Of a stretch of 64,000 nucleotides of DNA, positions 25,490-35,114 are shown piece after piece. The position numbers and the translations under genes are program-made. Source of the stretch: Aliivibrio fischeri (GTDB taxonomy: Bacteria > Pseudomonadota > Gammaproteobacteria > Enterobacterales > Vibrionaceae); the NCBI RefSeq assembly GCF_009727955.1, contig NZ_WOBR01000003.1:180069-244068 (forward strand), read 5' to 3'. Position 1 is the first letter of the stretch. Every line of letters starts with the position of its first letter. The notes under the pieces were generated by a model, which was not told the origin of the DNA, did not search any database, and saw nothing but the letters and a program-made list of their open reading frames with translations.

Positions 25490-26635
25490 ATGAATAAGCA
25501 ACTTACCACCATCGGGATCATGGCTTCACTTTTTGCAACCTCCTCTTTTGCCACCGATTGGACACAAATTGAAAAAGAAGCTCAAGGACAAACGGTTTAT
25601 TTTCATGCTTGGGGCGGTAGCCAAGAGATTAACCATTATCTTCAATGGGCAAATAAAGAACTGCAATCAAAATACCAAGTGACGTTAAAACACGTAAAAG
25701 TCAGTGATATTTCTGAAACTATTCCACGCCTGATTGCCGAAAAAGCAGCAGATAAAAACACGAACGGTAGTGTCGATATGGTTTGGATTAACGGTGAAAA
25801 CTTCAAATCCATGAAAGACAATCAATTATTGTTTGGTCCGTTTACTCAAGATTTACCAAGTTGGAAATACGTCGATAAAATGCTACCAGTCGATGTAGAC
25901 TTTTCAGAGCCAACCGATGGTTTAGAAGCGCCTTGGGGAGTGGGTCAACTGGTATTTATTCATGACTCTGAGAACCTAACGAACCCACCACATTCATTTG
26001 CTGAAATGTTAAGTTATGCTCAGAAAAAACCAAACAGCTTAAGTTACCCTCGCCCACCAGAGTTTCATGGGACGAGCGTCTTAAAATCTATGTTGATTGA
26101 GCTAACCGATAACAATCCTGCGCTGCAAAAACCCGTTTCTGAATCGGATTTTAATGCCGTAACCGCACCACTGTGGGATTACCTAGAAAAATTCCATAAA
26201 GTGGCCTGGCGTGGCGGTAAGCAGTTCCCTGCAGGTACATCAGAAACCATTCAACTACTTGATGATGGACAGCTTGATTTAGCCGTTACTTTCAATCCAA
26301 ACGCTGTATATTCTGCACAAGCCAATGGTAACTTAGCTAATACGACTAAAGCTTATGCCATGGATTCTGGTGCACTATCTAACATTCACTTTTTAGCCAT
26401 TCCATGGAATGCAAAAGCAAGTGCAGGTGCACAAGTTGCCATTAATTTCTTATTAAGCCCAGAGGCACAATCTCGTAAAGGGGATTTGAATGTCTGGGGT
26501 GATCCCTCTGTATTAAGTAGCAAATACCTAACGGGTAGCGCAAAGAATACACAACAATTTAAATCTGTTTCTGAACCGCACCCAAGTTGGCAAGCGGCTA
26601 TCGAAAAAGAATGGTTAAAACGCTTCGGTAGTTAA
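25490..26635 (+). CDS. ynjB: YnjB-like ABC transporter substrate-binding protein
   Basis: This is the periplasmic binding protein of an ABC importer, 381 residues with a signal peptide (MNKQLTTIGIMASLFATSSFA, cut before TDWTQ). The mature part starts GQTVYFHAWGGSQEINHYL, and later GSVDMVWINGENFKSM, EAPWGVGQLVFIHD and a helix-rich C-lobe show the type 2 (spermidine/iron/thiamine-like) binding fold, as in E. coli YnjB. The substrate is not known. GGATGACTTT precedes the ATG. It begins the ynjBCD-F-like operon, 17 bases before the permease gene. Confidence 0.85.
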   Translation: MNKQLTTIGIMASLFATSSFATDWTQIEKEAQGQTVYFHAWGGSQEINHYLQWANKELQSKYQVTLKHVKVSDISETIPRLIAEKAADKNTNGSVDMVWINGENFKSMKDNQLLFGPFTQDLPSWKYVDKMLPVDVDFSEPTDGLEAPWGVGQLVFIHDSENLTNPPHSFAEMLSYAQKKPNSLSYPRPPEFHGTSVLKSMLIELTDNNPALQKPVSESDFNAVTAPLWDYLEKFHKVAWRGGKQFPAGTSETIQLLDDGQLDLAVTFNPNAVYSAQANGNLANTTKAYAMDSGALSNIHFLAIPWNAKASAGAQVAINFLLSPEAQSRKGDLNVWGDPSVLSSKYLTGSAKNTQQFKSVSEPHPSWQAAIEKEWLKRFGS

Positions 26636-26652
26636 GTTTAAGTAAAATTAGT

Positions 26653-28314
26653 ATGTTACGAGCTCTATATCTTATTATTATTGCAGTCTGTATTCTGCCT
26701 ACACTTCCCGGTTTACTGGGAGTTGCAGTGTCTGCTCTGGGCTATATTCCACCTCTTGGTATGCATCACTTTTCTTTGGATGGTTTTGCATTGGTCTTTT
26801 CTTGGGAGGGAGTATGGCGCTCAATCGGGCTCACAATATATTCAGCCATTGCAAGCAGCTACTTAGCGTGTTTGATCACCTTCGCTGTTTTACAAGCCAC
26901 ATGGGGAAGTAAATTTTGGCGAAAAGTGGAGTTATCACTATCGCCTTTATTAGCTACACCCCATGTCGCTTTTGCTATTGGTTTTGCTTTTTTGTTTGCA
27001 CCAACAGGGATGGGAGTTCGCGCTCTTCATAGCCTATTTGGTTACGATGCTTCACCTCAAGACATTAATGATCTCGCATTCTTAATCAAAGACCCTCATG
27101 CACTTGGTTTAATTGTGATGCTGGCATTAAAAGAAGTGCCGTTTTTACTGCTAATGAGCATCTCAATTCTTACTCAACTCAAAATTGACCAAATTGAGAA
27201 AGTCAGTGCCTCTTTGGGTTATAGCAAAGCACAAATGTGGTGGAAATGCGTGTTTCCACAATGGTTAACAAAATTGCGTTTCCCTATGCTTGCGGTTATT
27301 GCGTACAGTTTATCTGTTGTTGATGTCGCATTAATTATTGGGCCAACCAACCCACCGACTTTTGCGGTTTTAGTTTGGCAATGGTTTACGGAGCCTGACT
27401 TGAGCTTACTGCCTCGTGCAGCGGCTGGAGCTGTTGTACTTTTTGCCATTGCTTCTCTATTAATCGCTTTTGCTCGCTTGGTTGAATGGACGATAACAAA
27501 AGGCATTAGATGCTGGCAATATTCAGGCCGTAGCGGTATTTCTCTTCCTGGTAAATCACTTTTCTTACTCATCATTTCACTCACAGTGTTAATGGTGCCA
27601 TTAATGCTTATCTGGAGTTTTGCACAACGTTGGCGCTTCCCAGATTTATTACCAAGTCGTTATAGTGAACGATTTTGGCAACTAGAATGGGACAGCATTT
27701 TAAGCACCATAAATCAGAGTCTTTCCATTGCTATCATTACCGCTTCTATTGCGCTAGTGCTTGCGGTGTTAGCTCATGAATACCGCATTAAATACAAATG
27801 GCAAGTTCCGGGCTATATCATTGCGATTCCAATGCTTATCCCTCAACTTTCTATATTATTTGGCTTGCAAGTGGTGACACTTTATCTAAGTAGCGATTCC
27901 TATTTCTTCTGGGTGTGTTGGGCACATATTTTCTTTGCTTTCCCATTTGTTTACTTAGCTCTCGATGGTCCTTGGAAGAGTTTTGATACGGGTCTTACTC
28001 GTGTTGCTCTAAGCTTAGGAAAATCACCATTTCAAGCGTGGTGGAAGGTAAAAATGCCGATCTTACTTCCTGCTATTGTTTTTGCGTGGGCGGTTGGGAT
28101 CAGCGTGAGTTTAGCGCAATACCTTCCGACATTAATGCTCGGCGCGGGTCGAATTAGCACGATTACAACTGAAGCGGTTGCGCTTTCAAGCGGTTTTGAT
28201 CGTAGAGTGACTGCGATATACGCAATTTGGCAGGCTTTACTACCGTTATTTTTCTTTACCTTTGCGATTATGATCAGCCGTTTGCCGATGAAATGTCGCC
28301 GTCTTTCTATTTAA
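26653..28314 (+). CDS. ynjC: YnjC-like fused ABC permease
   Basis: This is a double-length inner-membrane permease of 553 residues with two binding-protein-dependent-transport modules. The first EAA loop is LGYSKAQMWWKCVFPQW and the second LSLGKSPFQAWWKVKMPILL, each after five to six helices. This fused arrangement is that of E. coli YnjC and the iron (FbpB) and thiamine (ThiP) permeases. It imports the ligand of the YnjB-like protein using the downstream ATPase. Genes are separated by 13-17 bases. Substrate unknown. Confidence 0.87.
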   Translation: MLRALYLIIIAVCILPTLPGLLGVAVSALGYIPPLGMHHFSLDGFALVFSWEGVWRSIGLTIYSAIASSYLACLITFAVLQATWGSKFWRKVELSLSPLLATPHVAFAIGFAFLFAPTGMGVRALHSLFGYDASPQDINDLAFLIKDPHALGLIVMLALKEVPFLLLMSISILTQLKIDQIEKVSASLGYSKAQMWWKCVFPQWLTKLRFPMLAVIAYSLSVVDVALIIGPTNPPTFAVLVWQWFTEPDLSLLPRAAAGAVVLFAIASLLIAFARLVEWTITKGIRCWQYSGRSGISLPGKSLFLLIISLTVLMVPLMLIWSFAQRWRFPDLLPSRYSERFWQLEWDSILSTINQSLSIAIITASIALVLAVLAHEYRIKYKWQVPGYIIAIPMLIPQLSILFGLQVVTLYLSSDSYFFWVCWAHIFFAFPFVYLALDGPWKSFDTGLTRVALSLGKSPFQAWWKVKMPILLPAIVFAWAVGISVSLAQYLPTLMLGAGRISTITTEAVALSSGFDRRVTAIYAIWQALLPLFFFTFAIMISRLPMKCRRLSI

Positions 28315-28327
28315 GGTTAATTACCAA

Positions 28328-28975
28328 ATGTGTCTTTATCTCGAAAACCTCGCTATTCATAAAACTGGTGGTGAAGCTCTATTTACCTCTCTGAATATGA
28401 GAGTAAAAAAAGGAGAAATCCTAACCTTAATGGGGCCTAGTGGCTGTGGAAAATCAACTTTGCTAGATGTCATTGCTGGCCATCTGTCTGATGAATTTTC
28501 TTATTCTGGAAACCTAACTCTAGACAGTACTGATTTAACCAAGCTCCCTGCTCACAAACGTAATGTCGGGATCTTATTTCAAGACGATTTGTTATTTCCT
28601 CACCTCACCGTTTGGGAAAACTTAGCGTTTGCACTGCCTAATGCAATCAAAGGCAATGATCGTAAAACACAAGCAATGCAAGCATTAGAGCATATCTCAT
28701 TAACTAAACTCGCCAACTCTTTTCCTGCTCAGATTTCTGGTGGTCAACGAGCTCGCATCAGTTTAACTCGTATGCTACTTGCAAAACCCAAAGTGGCCCT
28801 TCTGGATGAACCATTTAGTAAACTAGATAAAGACCTTCGTATTCAATTTAGAGATTGGGTGGTTGAACAGCTAAAAGAAGCCAATATTCCGGCTTTAATG
28901 GTGACGCACGATAAAGAAGATGTACCACAAGGAAGTCGAGTTCTTACTTGGCCTTGGGAGATAACTCATGCTTGA
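28328..28975 (+). CDS. ynjD: YnjD-like ABC ATP-binding protein
   Basis: This 215-residue importer ATPase has Walker A GPSGCGKSTLLD (about 38-49), Q-loop LFQDDLLFPHLTVWENLA, signature ISGGQRARISLTR, Walker B VALLDEPFSKLD and the switch histidine in MVTHDKED. No C-terminal regulatory domain is present, consistent with the short YnjD/ThiQ type. Its last eight bases overlap the start of the CDP-alcohol phosphotransferase gene, so the two are coupled. Confidence 0.9.
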   Translation: MCLYLENLAIHKTGGEALFTSLNMRVKKGEILTLMGPSGCGKSTLLDVIAGHLSDEFSYSGNLTLDSTDLTKLPAHKRNVGILFQDDLLFPHLTVWENLAFALPNAIKGNDRKTQAMQALEHISLTKLANSFPAQISGGQRARISLTRMLLAKPKVALLDEPFSKLDKDLRIQFRDWVVEQLKEANIPALMVTHDKEDVPQGSRVLTWPWEITHA

Positions 28976-29576
28976 TAGTTTCAGTATTAAAGTAATTCGT
29001 TGGCCTTTAGCGCAAAGTGCCAAACTAGTTAATAAACTGGGAGTTACAGCCAACCAAACGACGCTATTTGGCTTTGTTTTAGGTTGCTTAGCTTTCCCAG
29101 CTCTTATTGCAGAGCAATATTTGTTGGCTCTAGTATTTATTGTTTTGAATCGCATTTGTGATGGATTAGATGGGGCATTAGCTCGAATACAGGGCATCAC
29201 CGATGCGGGAGGCTTTCTTGATATCAGTTTGGATTTTCTGTTTTATTCTTTGATCCCTTTTGGATTTGTTCTTGCTAATCCTGATCAAAATGCCATTGCG
29301 GGTGCGTTTTTAATTTTCTCGTTTGTTGGGACAGGAAGTAGTTTTTTAGCTTTTGCCATCATGGCAAGTAAGCAAGGAATTGATAATCCAGTTTATAAAC
29401 ACAAATCCCTTTATTACATGAGCGGCTTAACCGAAGGAACAGAAACCATTGCGTGTTTTATCGCATTTTGTCTGTTTCCAACCCATTTTGCCATTATCGC
29501 CTATGTTTTTGGTGCCGCTTGTTGGTTTACCACCTTTACTCGCATTTACTCTGGATTCCATACTCTAAAACCGTAA
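28968..29576 (+). CDS. ynjF: YnjF-like CDP-alcohol phosphatidyltransferase
   Basis: This is an integral membrane enzyme of 202 residues with the CDP-alcohol phosphotransferase signature D-G-x2-D-G-x2-A-R-x8-G-x3-D-x3-D: here DGLDGALAR, then GGFLDISLD. It joins a CDP-activated alcohol or diacylglycerol to an acceptor. The acceptor is unknown in E. coli YnjF as well. It follows the ynjD-like gene with overlap, and the ynj-type order B, C, D, F is preserved, with the rhodanese lying upstream in a separate operon rather than between D and F. Confidence 0.85.
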   Translation: MLDSFSIKVIRWPLAQSAKLVNKLGVTANQTTLFGFVLGCLAFPALIAEQYLLALVFIVLNRICDGLDGALARIQGITDAGGFLDISLDFLFYSLIPFGFVLANPDQNAIAGAFLIFSFVGTGSSFLAFAIMASKQGIDNPVYKHKSLYYMSGLTEGTETIACFIAFCLFPTHFAIIAYVFGAACWFTTFTRIYSGFHTLKP

Positions 29577-29596
29577 GTTTAATCAACTTCACGCAT

Positions 29597-29629
29597 AAAA
29601 AAACGGATGGCTTATACCATCCGTTTTTA
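29597..29629. terminator. Bidirectional terminator between the ynjF-like and NCS2 genes
   Basis: AAAAACGGATGG (29599-29610) pairs with CCATCCGTTTTT (from 29618) around a 7-base loop. T-runs on both strands serve the plus-strand ynj operon and the minus-strand permease. Confidence 0.88.
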
Positions 29630-29654
29630 ATTTTGAACAATCTATTATGGCAAC

Positions 29655-31025
29655 TTAAATAGCCCAACCACCAACATAGAAAATAATCAATGCAATCGTA
29701 ATAGAGACAATACCAACATTCAGTTTCTTAATCTCGCCAGCAAAAACACGGCCAACAACAAGTGTAGTAAAACCGATCATAATACCTGTTACGATGTTTG
29801 CAGAAAGAATAATGAATACCGCACACACAAGGCCAGATAACGCATCAACTGAATCTTCAAAATCCAGTTTAGATACATTACTTAGCATTAATAAACCAAC
29901 GTACATAAGTGCAGGAGCAGTTGCATAAGTAGGTACTAAGTAACTTACTGGTGATAAGAAGATCATCACTAGGAACAACACCCCAACAACCGTTGCAGTA
30001 AGGCCGGTTTTACCACCAGCAGCAGTACCTGCCGCCGATTCAATGTACACAGCAGCCGGTGCACCACCAACAAGACCAGCAACCATTGAGCTTGCAGAAT
30101 CCGCCGTTAATGCTTTACCGCCATCAATGATTTTACCGTCTTTATCTAATAAGTTTGCTTGACCTGCTAACGCACGGATAGTACCAGTCGCATCGAACAC
30201 TGCCGTCATAACTAAAGCAACGACAACAGGAAGAATCGCAGGTGTTAAAGCACCCATGATATCCATAGAACCGATCAATGAACTACCGTCAGCGGTTTCT
30301 AGACTCGGCAAAGCAAAGAACCCATTGTAAGTTACGCTTGGATCAAAAATTAAACCGATGATTGAGATAGCAACAATCACTAATAAAATGCCACCAGGAA
30401 CTCGTTTCTTTTCTAAACCAAAGATAGCAGCAAGACCAAGTACTGACATGATCACAGAAAACGAAGTAATATCACCTAGCATAATAGGCAGACCCGCATG
30501 TGCATTTTTTACGATAAGCCCCGTACCATCTGCTGCAATTAGCAGTAAGAAGAGACCGATACCAATACCAGTACCATGAGCAATACCTGATGGTAAGTTA
30601 TTTAAAATCCACTGACGAATGCCTGTTACCGTAATAAGTGTAAACAAAGCACCCATAATAAATACGGCACCAAGCGCAACAGGAATACTTACGCCTTGAC
30701 CTAATACTAAACTGAACGCAGTAAACGCGGTTAGTGAGATAGCACAACCAATTGCCATTGGTAAGTTAACCCATAACCCCATTAACAGTGAGCCAAATGC
30801 AGCAACTAAACAGGTAGCAACGAATACTGCACCAGTATCAAAACCTGCCGCTCCTAACATGCTTGGTACAACAATAACCGAATAAACCATCGCTAAAAAA
30901 GTAGTTAAACCCGCAATCATTTCTGTTCGAACTGAACTACCACGTTGTGAAATCTTAAAAAAACCATCTAATTTCTTTTCAAAATTTGATGTTGTTTCAG
31001 TTTGCTGTGCATTGTCCTGAGACAT
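29655..31025 (-). CDS. NCS2-family purine permease (AzgA/GhxP-like)
   Basis: This is an inner-membrane permease of the nucleobase:cation symporter 2 family, AzgA/GhxP/PbuG branch, 456 residues. Signature segments are [20 protein letters not shown] in the first helix, [19 protein letters not shown], and the substrate-site [16 protein letters not shown] with [20 protein letters not shown]. These proteins import hypoxanthine, guanine, adenine or xanthine with protons. A longer start is possible at 31064, but AAGGAT lies just upstream of the ATG at 31025, which also fits the family start. A PurR-like box lies about 80 bases upstream, supporting purine control. Confidence 0.85.
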   Translation of the reverse strand: MSQDNAQQTETTSNFEKKLDGFFKISQRGSSVRTEMIAGLTTFLAMVYSVIVVPSMLGAAGFDTGAVFVATCLVAAFGSLLMGLWVNLPMAIGCAISLTAFTAFSLVLGQGVSIPVALGAVFIMGALFTLITVTGIRQWILNNLPSGIAHGTGIGIGLFLLLIAADGTGLIVKNAHAGLPIMLGDITSFSVIMSVLGLAAIFGLEKKRVPGGILLVIVAISIIGLIFDPSVTYNGFFALPSLETADGSSLIGSMDIMGALTPAILPVVVALVMTAVFDATGTIRALAGQANLLDKDGKIIDGGKALTADSASSMVAGLVGGAPAAVYIESAAGTAAGGKTGLTATVVGVLFLVMIFLSPVSYLVPTYATAPALMYVGLLMLSNVSKLDFEDSVDALSGLVCAVFIILSANIVTGIMIGFTTLVVGRVFAGEIKKLNVGIVSITIALIIFYVGGWAI

Positions 31026-31501
31026 GGAACTATCCTTACTAAAGTGCGTTAAAGTTGCAGTCATAATTTGCGCGCATTTTCACACAAACTGAGCAAAATA
31101 TAAATAAGCAATCGTTACCGTAATGAGATTTCAATAGGTTACAGTGAATAAAAGTCTAATGAGAAATGAAGTGATTTATTGATTTTTAAAAGAAAAATAT
31201 CAACTTATACACTCGCATATTATTTTAATAATTATTGATTTTCCCTTGTCAAAAATATGACCCACCTGATTCACTCAGCTTTTTATTTAACAAAAAATAA
31301 AACTTGTATTAAACAAGACCACTAAAGCATCACACAACAGCAATGAATCAGATTTGATTTCACAACATAAATAATAAATTGGACAAGGTTATAGAAGGCA
31401 TCAAGAAAAAATAGGCACAAAACCTCAATAAAAATACAGTATGGTGTAATATTTGCTTACATTTAGCTGCTGAATTTATCGAGACAAAAAGAGACAAAGA
31501 C
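31026..31501. other. Divergent intergenic region, purine permease and Aer-like receptor
   Basis: These 476 AT-rich bases hold no supported gene. The PurR-like box (31106-31121) lies near the permease side. The Aer-like side ends with GAGACAAAAAGAGACAAAGAC before the ATG, giving two GAGAC repeats that could include the ribosome-binding site. Confidence 0.4.
31106..31121. promoter_or_regulatory. PurR-like operator upstream of the purine permease gene
   Basis: AAGCAATCGTTACCGT matches the PurR consensus ACGCAAACGTTTGCGT at 12 of 16 positions, including the central CGTT. It lies upstream of the NCS2 permease gene on the minus strand, where a PurR site is expected by analogy with other purine transporters. 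Confidence 0.5.
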
Positions 31502-33058
31502 ATGAAGACAGATCCGTCTAACAATAAAGAAGTTCTATTTCCCAAAGAATATAACTTGTTATCAATCACCTCCCCATCAAGTCATATTACCTACGCAAGT
31601 AGCAATTTTTGTGAAGTAGCTGGATTTACGTTAGATGAACTGAATTCACAACCCCATAATATCGTTCGCCATCCAGATATGCCGAGTGAAGCATTTAAAG
31701 ATATGTGGTCTCACCTAAAAAACAAAAAATCATGGATGGGATTAGTTAAAAATAAATGTAAAGACGGAAATTACTATTGGGTTGACGCCTTCGCATCTCC
31801 TATCCTTCAAAATGGTGAAATAAAAGAGTATCAATCTGTTAGATTAAGTCCTTCTCGAAAGCATATTGCTAACGCTGAAAAAGTATATGCATCATTAAAA
31901 TCAGGTAAGAAACCATTAAAACTAACATTGCCAAGAACTCGTTTATGGCAACGCTTTGCTTTAACATTAATACCTAGTTTTATTGTCGCGGCTCTGATTT
32001 CATATCAATGGTCCCCTTTATTTGGTTTAAGCCTCTTGAGTACACTTTCGCTATTGAGTGTCTATTCATTAACTCGTCGTTTAGAGCAATTATCAACTAA
32101 AGCAAAAGCGGTCTTTGATAATCCACTAATGGAATTAATTTACACGAATCATGTGGATGATATTTCAGAAATCGAACTTGCGTTAAAAATGCGCCAATCT
32201 GAAATTAATGCCATTATTGGACGCATTCAAGACTCTAACGAGCAGATTGAAACACTAGCGAAATCATCAACTTCTAACTGCCTAGATACCGTTAATAACC
32301 TAAACGAACAAACTCAAGAAACCAATCAGGTTGCTAATGCTATCCAAGAAATGTCAGCTTCCGTTAACGATATTGCGGCAAATGTTCTAAGTACAGCTCA
32401 AGCAACAGAAGAAGCATATCAAGTCACTTCTGAGGGAATGACAACAGTCACAGAGACAGTAAACTCAATCCAAATGCTTTCAACACAATTAACCAATGCC
32501 TCCAATATCATTGCAACACTGGAAGCTCGCGGAAACGAAATTGGTTCTGTATTAACCGTGATACAAGCGATTGCAGAACAAACAAATCTATTAGCATTAA
32601 ATGCGGCAATCGAAGCTGCACGAGCCGGAGAGCAAGGCAGAGGGTTTGCTGTTGTTGCTGATGAGGTCAGAGCATTAGCTCAGCGAAGTCAAGATTCAGC
32701 AAAAGAAATTCAAGATATGATCAAACAGATACAACAAAGTACACAAGATGCCGTTGAAGCAATGGAACAAGGAAAATCACTCTCTGGTGTATGCGTAGAT
32801 TCAGCAAATAAATCAGGCCATACGTTACAAGAATCCTTTGAGCAAGTGAGTGCAATTGCTGAAAAAAACACTCAAATATCCGTTGCGATTGAGCAAATTG
32901 TCAAAGTATCCGAAGACATGAATACAAATATTCAATCAATTAATAATGTCTGTGAGCATACACACAACATTGCAAATGAAACGATGAAAGAGTGCAGCAC
33001 TCTCTCAGAAACAATTGATTCTCAAGGAGCTCTGGTCGCTCAATTCCGAAACGTATAA
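31502..33058 (+). CDS. Aer-like PAS chemoreceptor
   Basis: This redox or energy-taxis receptor of 518 residues has an N-terminal PAS domain ([19 protein letters not shown] then [16 protein letters not shown] and [18 protein letters not shown]), in the layout of E. coli Aer, whose PAS binds FAD. A transmembrane hairpin follows (about 160-190, [14 protein letters not shown] and [15 protein letters not shown]), then a short HAMP-like linker and the signalling hairpin ([36 protein letters not shown]). It needs no periplasmic domain. Vibrios often carry several Aer paralogues, so a direct role in oxygen taxis is likely but not certain. No che genes are adjacent. Confidence 0.87.
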   Translation: MKTDPSNNKEVLFPKEYNLLSITSPSSHITYASSNFCEVAGFTLDELNSQPHNIVRHPDMPSEAFKDMWSHLKNKKSWMGLVKNKCKDGNYYWVDAFASPILQNGEIKEYQSVRLSPSRKHIANAEKVYASLKSGKKPLKLTLPRTRLWQRFALTLIPSFIVAALISYQWSPLFGLSLLSTLSLLSVYSLTRRLEQLSTKAKAVFDNPLMELIYTNHVDDISEIELALKMRQSEINAIIGRIQDSNEQIETLAKSSTSNCLDTVNNLNEQTQETNQVANAIQEMSASVNDIAANVLSTAQATEEAYQVTSEGMTTVTETVNSIQMLSTQLTNASNIIATLEARGNEIGSVLTVIQAIAEQTNLLALNAAIEAARAGEQGRGFAVVADEVRALAQRSQDSAKEIQDMIKQIQQSTQDAVEAMEQGKSLSGVCVDSANKSGHTLQESFEQVSAIAEKNTQISVAIEQIVKVSEDMNTNIQSINNVCEHTHNIANETMKECSTLSETIDSQGALVAQFRNV

Positions 33059-33218
33059 ATATCCAATAAAGACAAAGCCCAATGTGATTCATCTTAGAGC
33101 TTTCGTCTTTAAATCTGCGTCTTTTTAACTACAAATTGAGCTTTTTATTTATCCGACTTTCTCCTTACTCAATTTATGCCATAATCACAGTTCACAAGTC
33201 TGCATTAAAGGGAAGAAA

Positions 33219-35066
33219 ATGACTGCTACCGCTTATCTTAATGACTTAAATCAACGTTATTTATCTATTCATCGCACCAAAGAAAACTTCTTCTGGGATA
33301 CTTACATGGGGCTGAGTGATGATCATAACGGCTCAACAGAAGCTGAAACCGCTTGGACGCAATTCTTAAGTGACGCCACACAAATTCCAGCCATAAAGCA
33401 ACAAATCAAACAAGCTCAATCTATTACAAATACAGAGGAAAAAGAGCAAACTCTGATTGGATTACAAGGCTGGTTAGCTACATTTGAATCACACGCTATT
33501 GAGTCTGAAACCGCACAGAAACTAAAATCAGAGCTGATAAAATTTGAAGCTGGTTTGTTTGAGAAAAAACAAAACCACACCATGACTTATGTGAATGAAG
33601 CGGGTGATACCGTTGAAGGATCTCTTCCTGTTCTTGCATCGGTTGTTCGTACCAGCTCTAATGAAGCGACACGTCGCTCTGCTCACCAAGCCTTTCTCGA
33701 TTTAGAACAATGGCTACTACAAAATGGCTTTATTGAACTGATCAAACTTCGTAACCAATTTGCTCGCTCTCAAGGATTTGAGACTTTCTTTGATTATTCA
33801 GTAACGAAAAAAGAGAAAATGAGTGCTGATGAGTTATTTACCATTTTGGATGACTTTGAAAAGCGTACTCATGAATGTCATCAACGAAGTTTAAACCAAC
33901 TAGCTGCAGATAAAGGGAAAGATGCACTACTTGCACATAACTTCGTTTTCTCATTTGCTGGCGATGCTATGCGAGATTTAGATCCATATGTACCTTTCTC
34001 TAAATCATTACGCCGTTGGGTTGAATCATTTGGTCGCTTGAACATTGAATTTTCAGGCGCAGAGTTAACATTGGATTTATTAGATCGTAAAGGTAAATAT
34101 CCAAATGGATTCTGCCATGGTCCAATTCCTTCGTTCTACGATCAAAACCAATGGATTGCAGCAAAAGTTAACTTCACAAGTAACGCTAAGCCAGATCAAA
34201 TTGGTAGTGGTTATGATGGTATGAATACCTTATTCCACGAAGGTGGTCATGCCGCTCACTTCTCAAATGTAAAAATGAACGCACCATGTTTTTCTCAAGA
34301 GTTTGCTCCAACATCAATGGCATACGCTGAAACTCAATCGATGTTTTGTGACAGCTTATTAACCGATGCAGACTGGTTAAAACAATACGCATTAGATGAT
34401 AATGGTACTCCTGTTCCTGATGAGATTATTAAGGCTATCATTGATTCCAAACAACCGTTTAAAGCATACCAAGAGCGCAGCATTTTGGTGGTGCCTTACT
34501 TTGAGCGTGCGTTATATCGATTAAGCGACGAAGAACTCACACCAGAAAACATCACTGCATTAGCTCGTGCTTCAGAGAAAAAAATCTTAGGACTAGCATG
34601 TAGCCCTCGCCCATTAATGGCAATACCACATTTAGTATCAGATGAAGCGGCTTGTGCTTATCATGGCTATTTACTTGCGCACATGGCGGTATACCAAACT
34701 CGCGCTTATTTCACTGAGAAGTTTGGCTACTTAACCGATAACCCTGAGATCGGCCCATTACTTGCAAAACATTATTGGAATGCGGGTAATAGTGTTAGTC
34801 ACAATGACTCTATCATTGCATTGACAGGGGAAGGGTTTAACGCGAAATACTTAGCTGACGAGTGTAACTTATCTGCACAAGATGCATGGAAAGTAGAGCA
34901 AGATAAAATCGCAGAGTTAAACTCTCGAACTCAAGCAGACGTTGCACCTCTACATGCCAACATCACGATTATTGATGGGCCAACAACATTAGCAAGTAAT
35001 GCTGAGTCTAACCAAAAAATGTGTGATGATTTTGAAGCTTATATTAAAAAGACGTACGGTAGGTAG
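33219..35066 (+). CDS. M3-family oligoendopeptidase (PepF-like)
   Basis: This cytoplasmic zinc metallopeptidase of 615 residues has the M3 active site HEGGH: H340 and H344 bind zinc, E341 is catalytic, and the downstream E lies in AYAETQSMFCDS (third ligand). The length and the QFAR...FETFFDYSV N-terminal helical region fit the oligoendopeptidase F branch. It cleaves short peptides. It is monocistronic: promoter region upstream, terminator right after. Confidence 0.9.
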   Translation: MTATAYLNDLNQRYLSIHRTKENFFWDTYMGLSDDHNGSTEAETAWTQFLSDATQIPAIKQQIKQAQSITNTEEKEQTLIGLQGWLATFESHAIESETAQKLKSELIKFEAGLFEKKQNHTMTYVNEAGDTVEGSLPVLASVVRTSSNEATRRSAHQAFLDLEQWLLQNGFIELIKLRNQFARSQGFETFFDYSVTKKEKMSADELFTILDDFEKRTHECHQRSLNQLAADKGKDALLAHNFVFSFAGDAMRDLDPYVPFSKSLRRWVESFGRLNIEFSGAELTLDLLDRKGKYPNGFCHGPIPSFYDQNQWIAAKVNFTSNAKPDQIGSGYDGMNTLFHEGGHAAHFSNVKMNAPCFSQEFAPTSMAYAETQSMFCDSLLTDADWLKQYALDDNGTPVPDEIIKAIIDSKQPFKAYQERSILVVPYFERALYRLSDEELTPENITALARASEKKILGLACSPRPLMAIPHLVSDEAACAYHGYLLAHMAVYQTRAYFTEKFGYLTDNPEIGPLLAKHYWNAGNSVSHNDSIIALTGEGFNAKYLADECNLSAQDAWKVEQDKIAELNSRTQADVAPLHANITIIDGPTTLASNAESNQKMCDDFEAYIKKTYGR

Positions 35067-35086
35067 ATAACCATCATCATTTAAAT

Positions 35087-35114
35087 AAACCAGCCTCCAC
35101 CGGCTGGTTTTTTT
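35087..35114 (+). terminator. Terminator of the M3 peptidase gene
   Basis: AAACCAGCC (35087-35095) pairs with GGCTGGTTT (35102-35110), with loop TCCACC and a run of T to 35114. Its end abuts the stop codon of the minus-strand lipoprotein gene. Confidence 0.88.

Noticed and set aside
12040-32680. Similar nucleotide stretches in the two chemoreceptor genes (about 12040-12140 and 32570-32680)
   Set aside because: These are the conserved signalling-hairpin codons shared by all chemoreceptors, not a mobile or recombination repeat.
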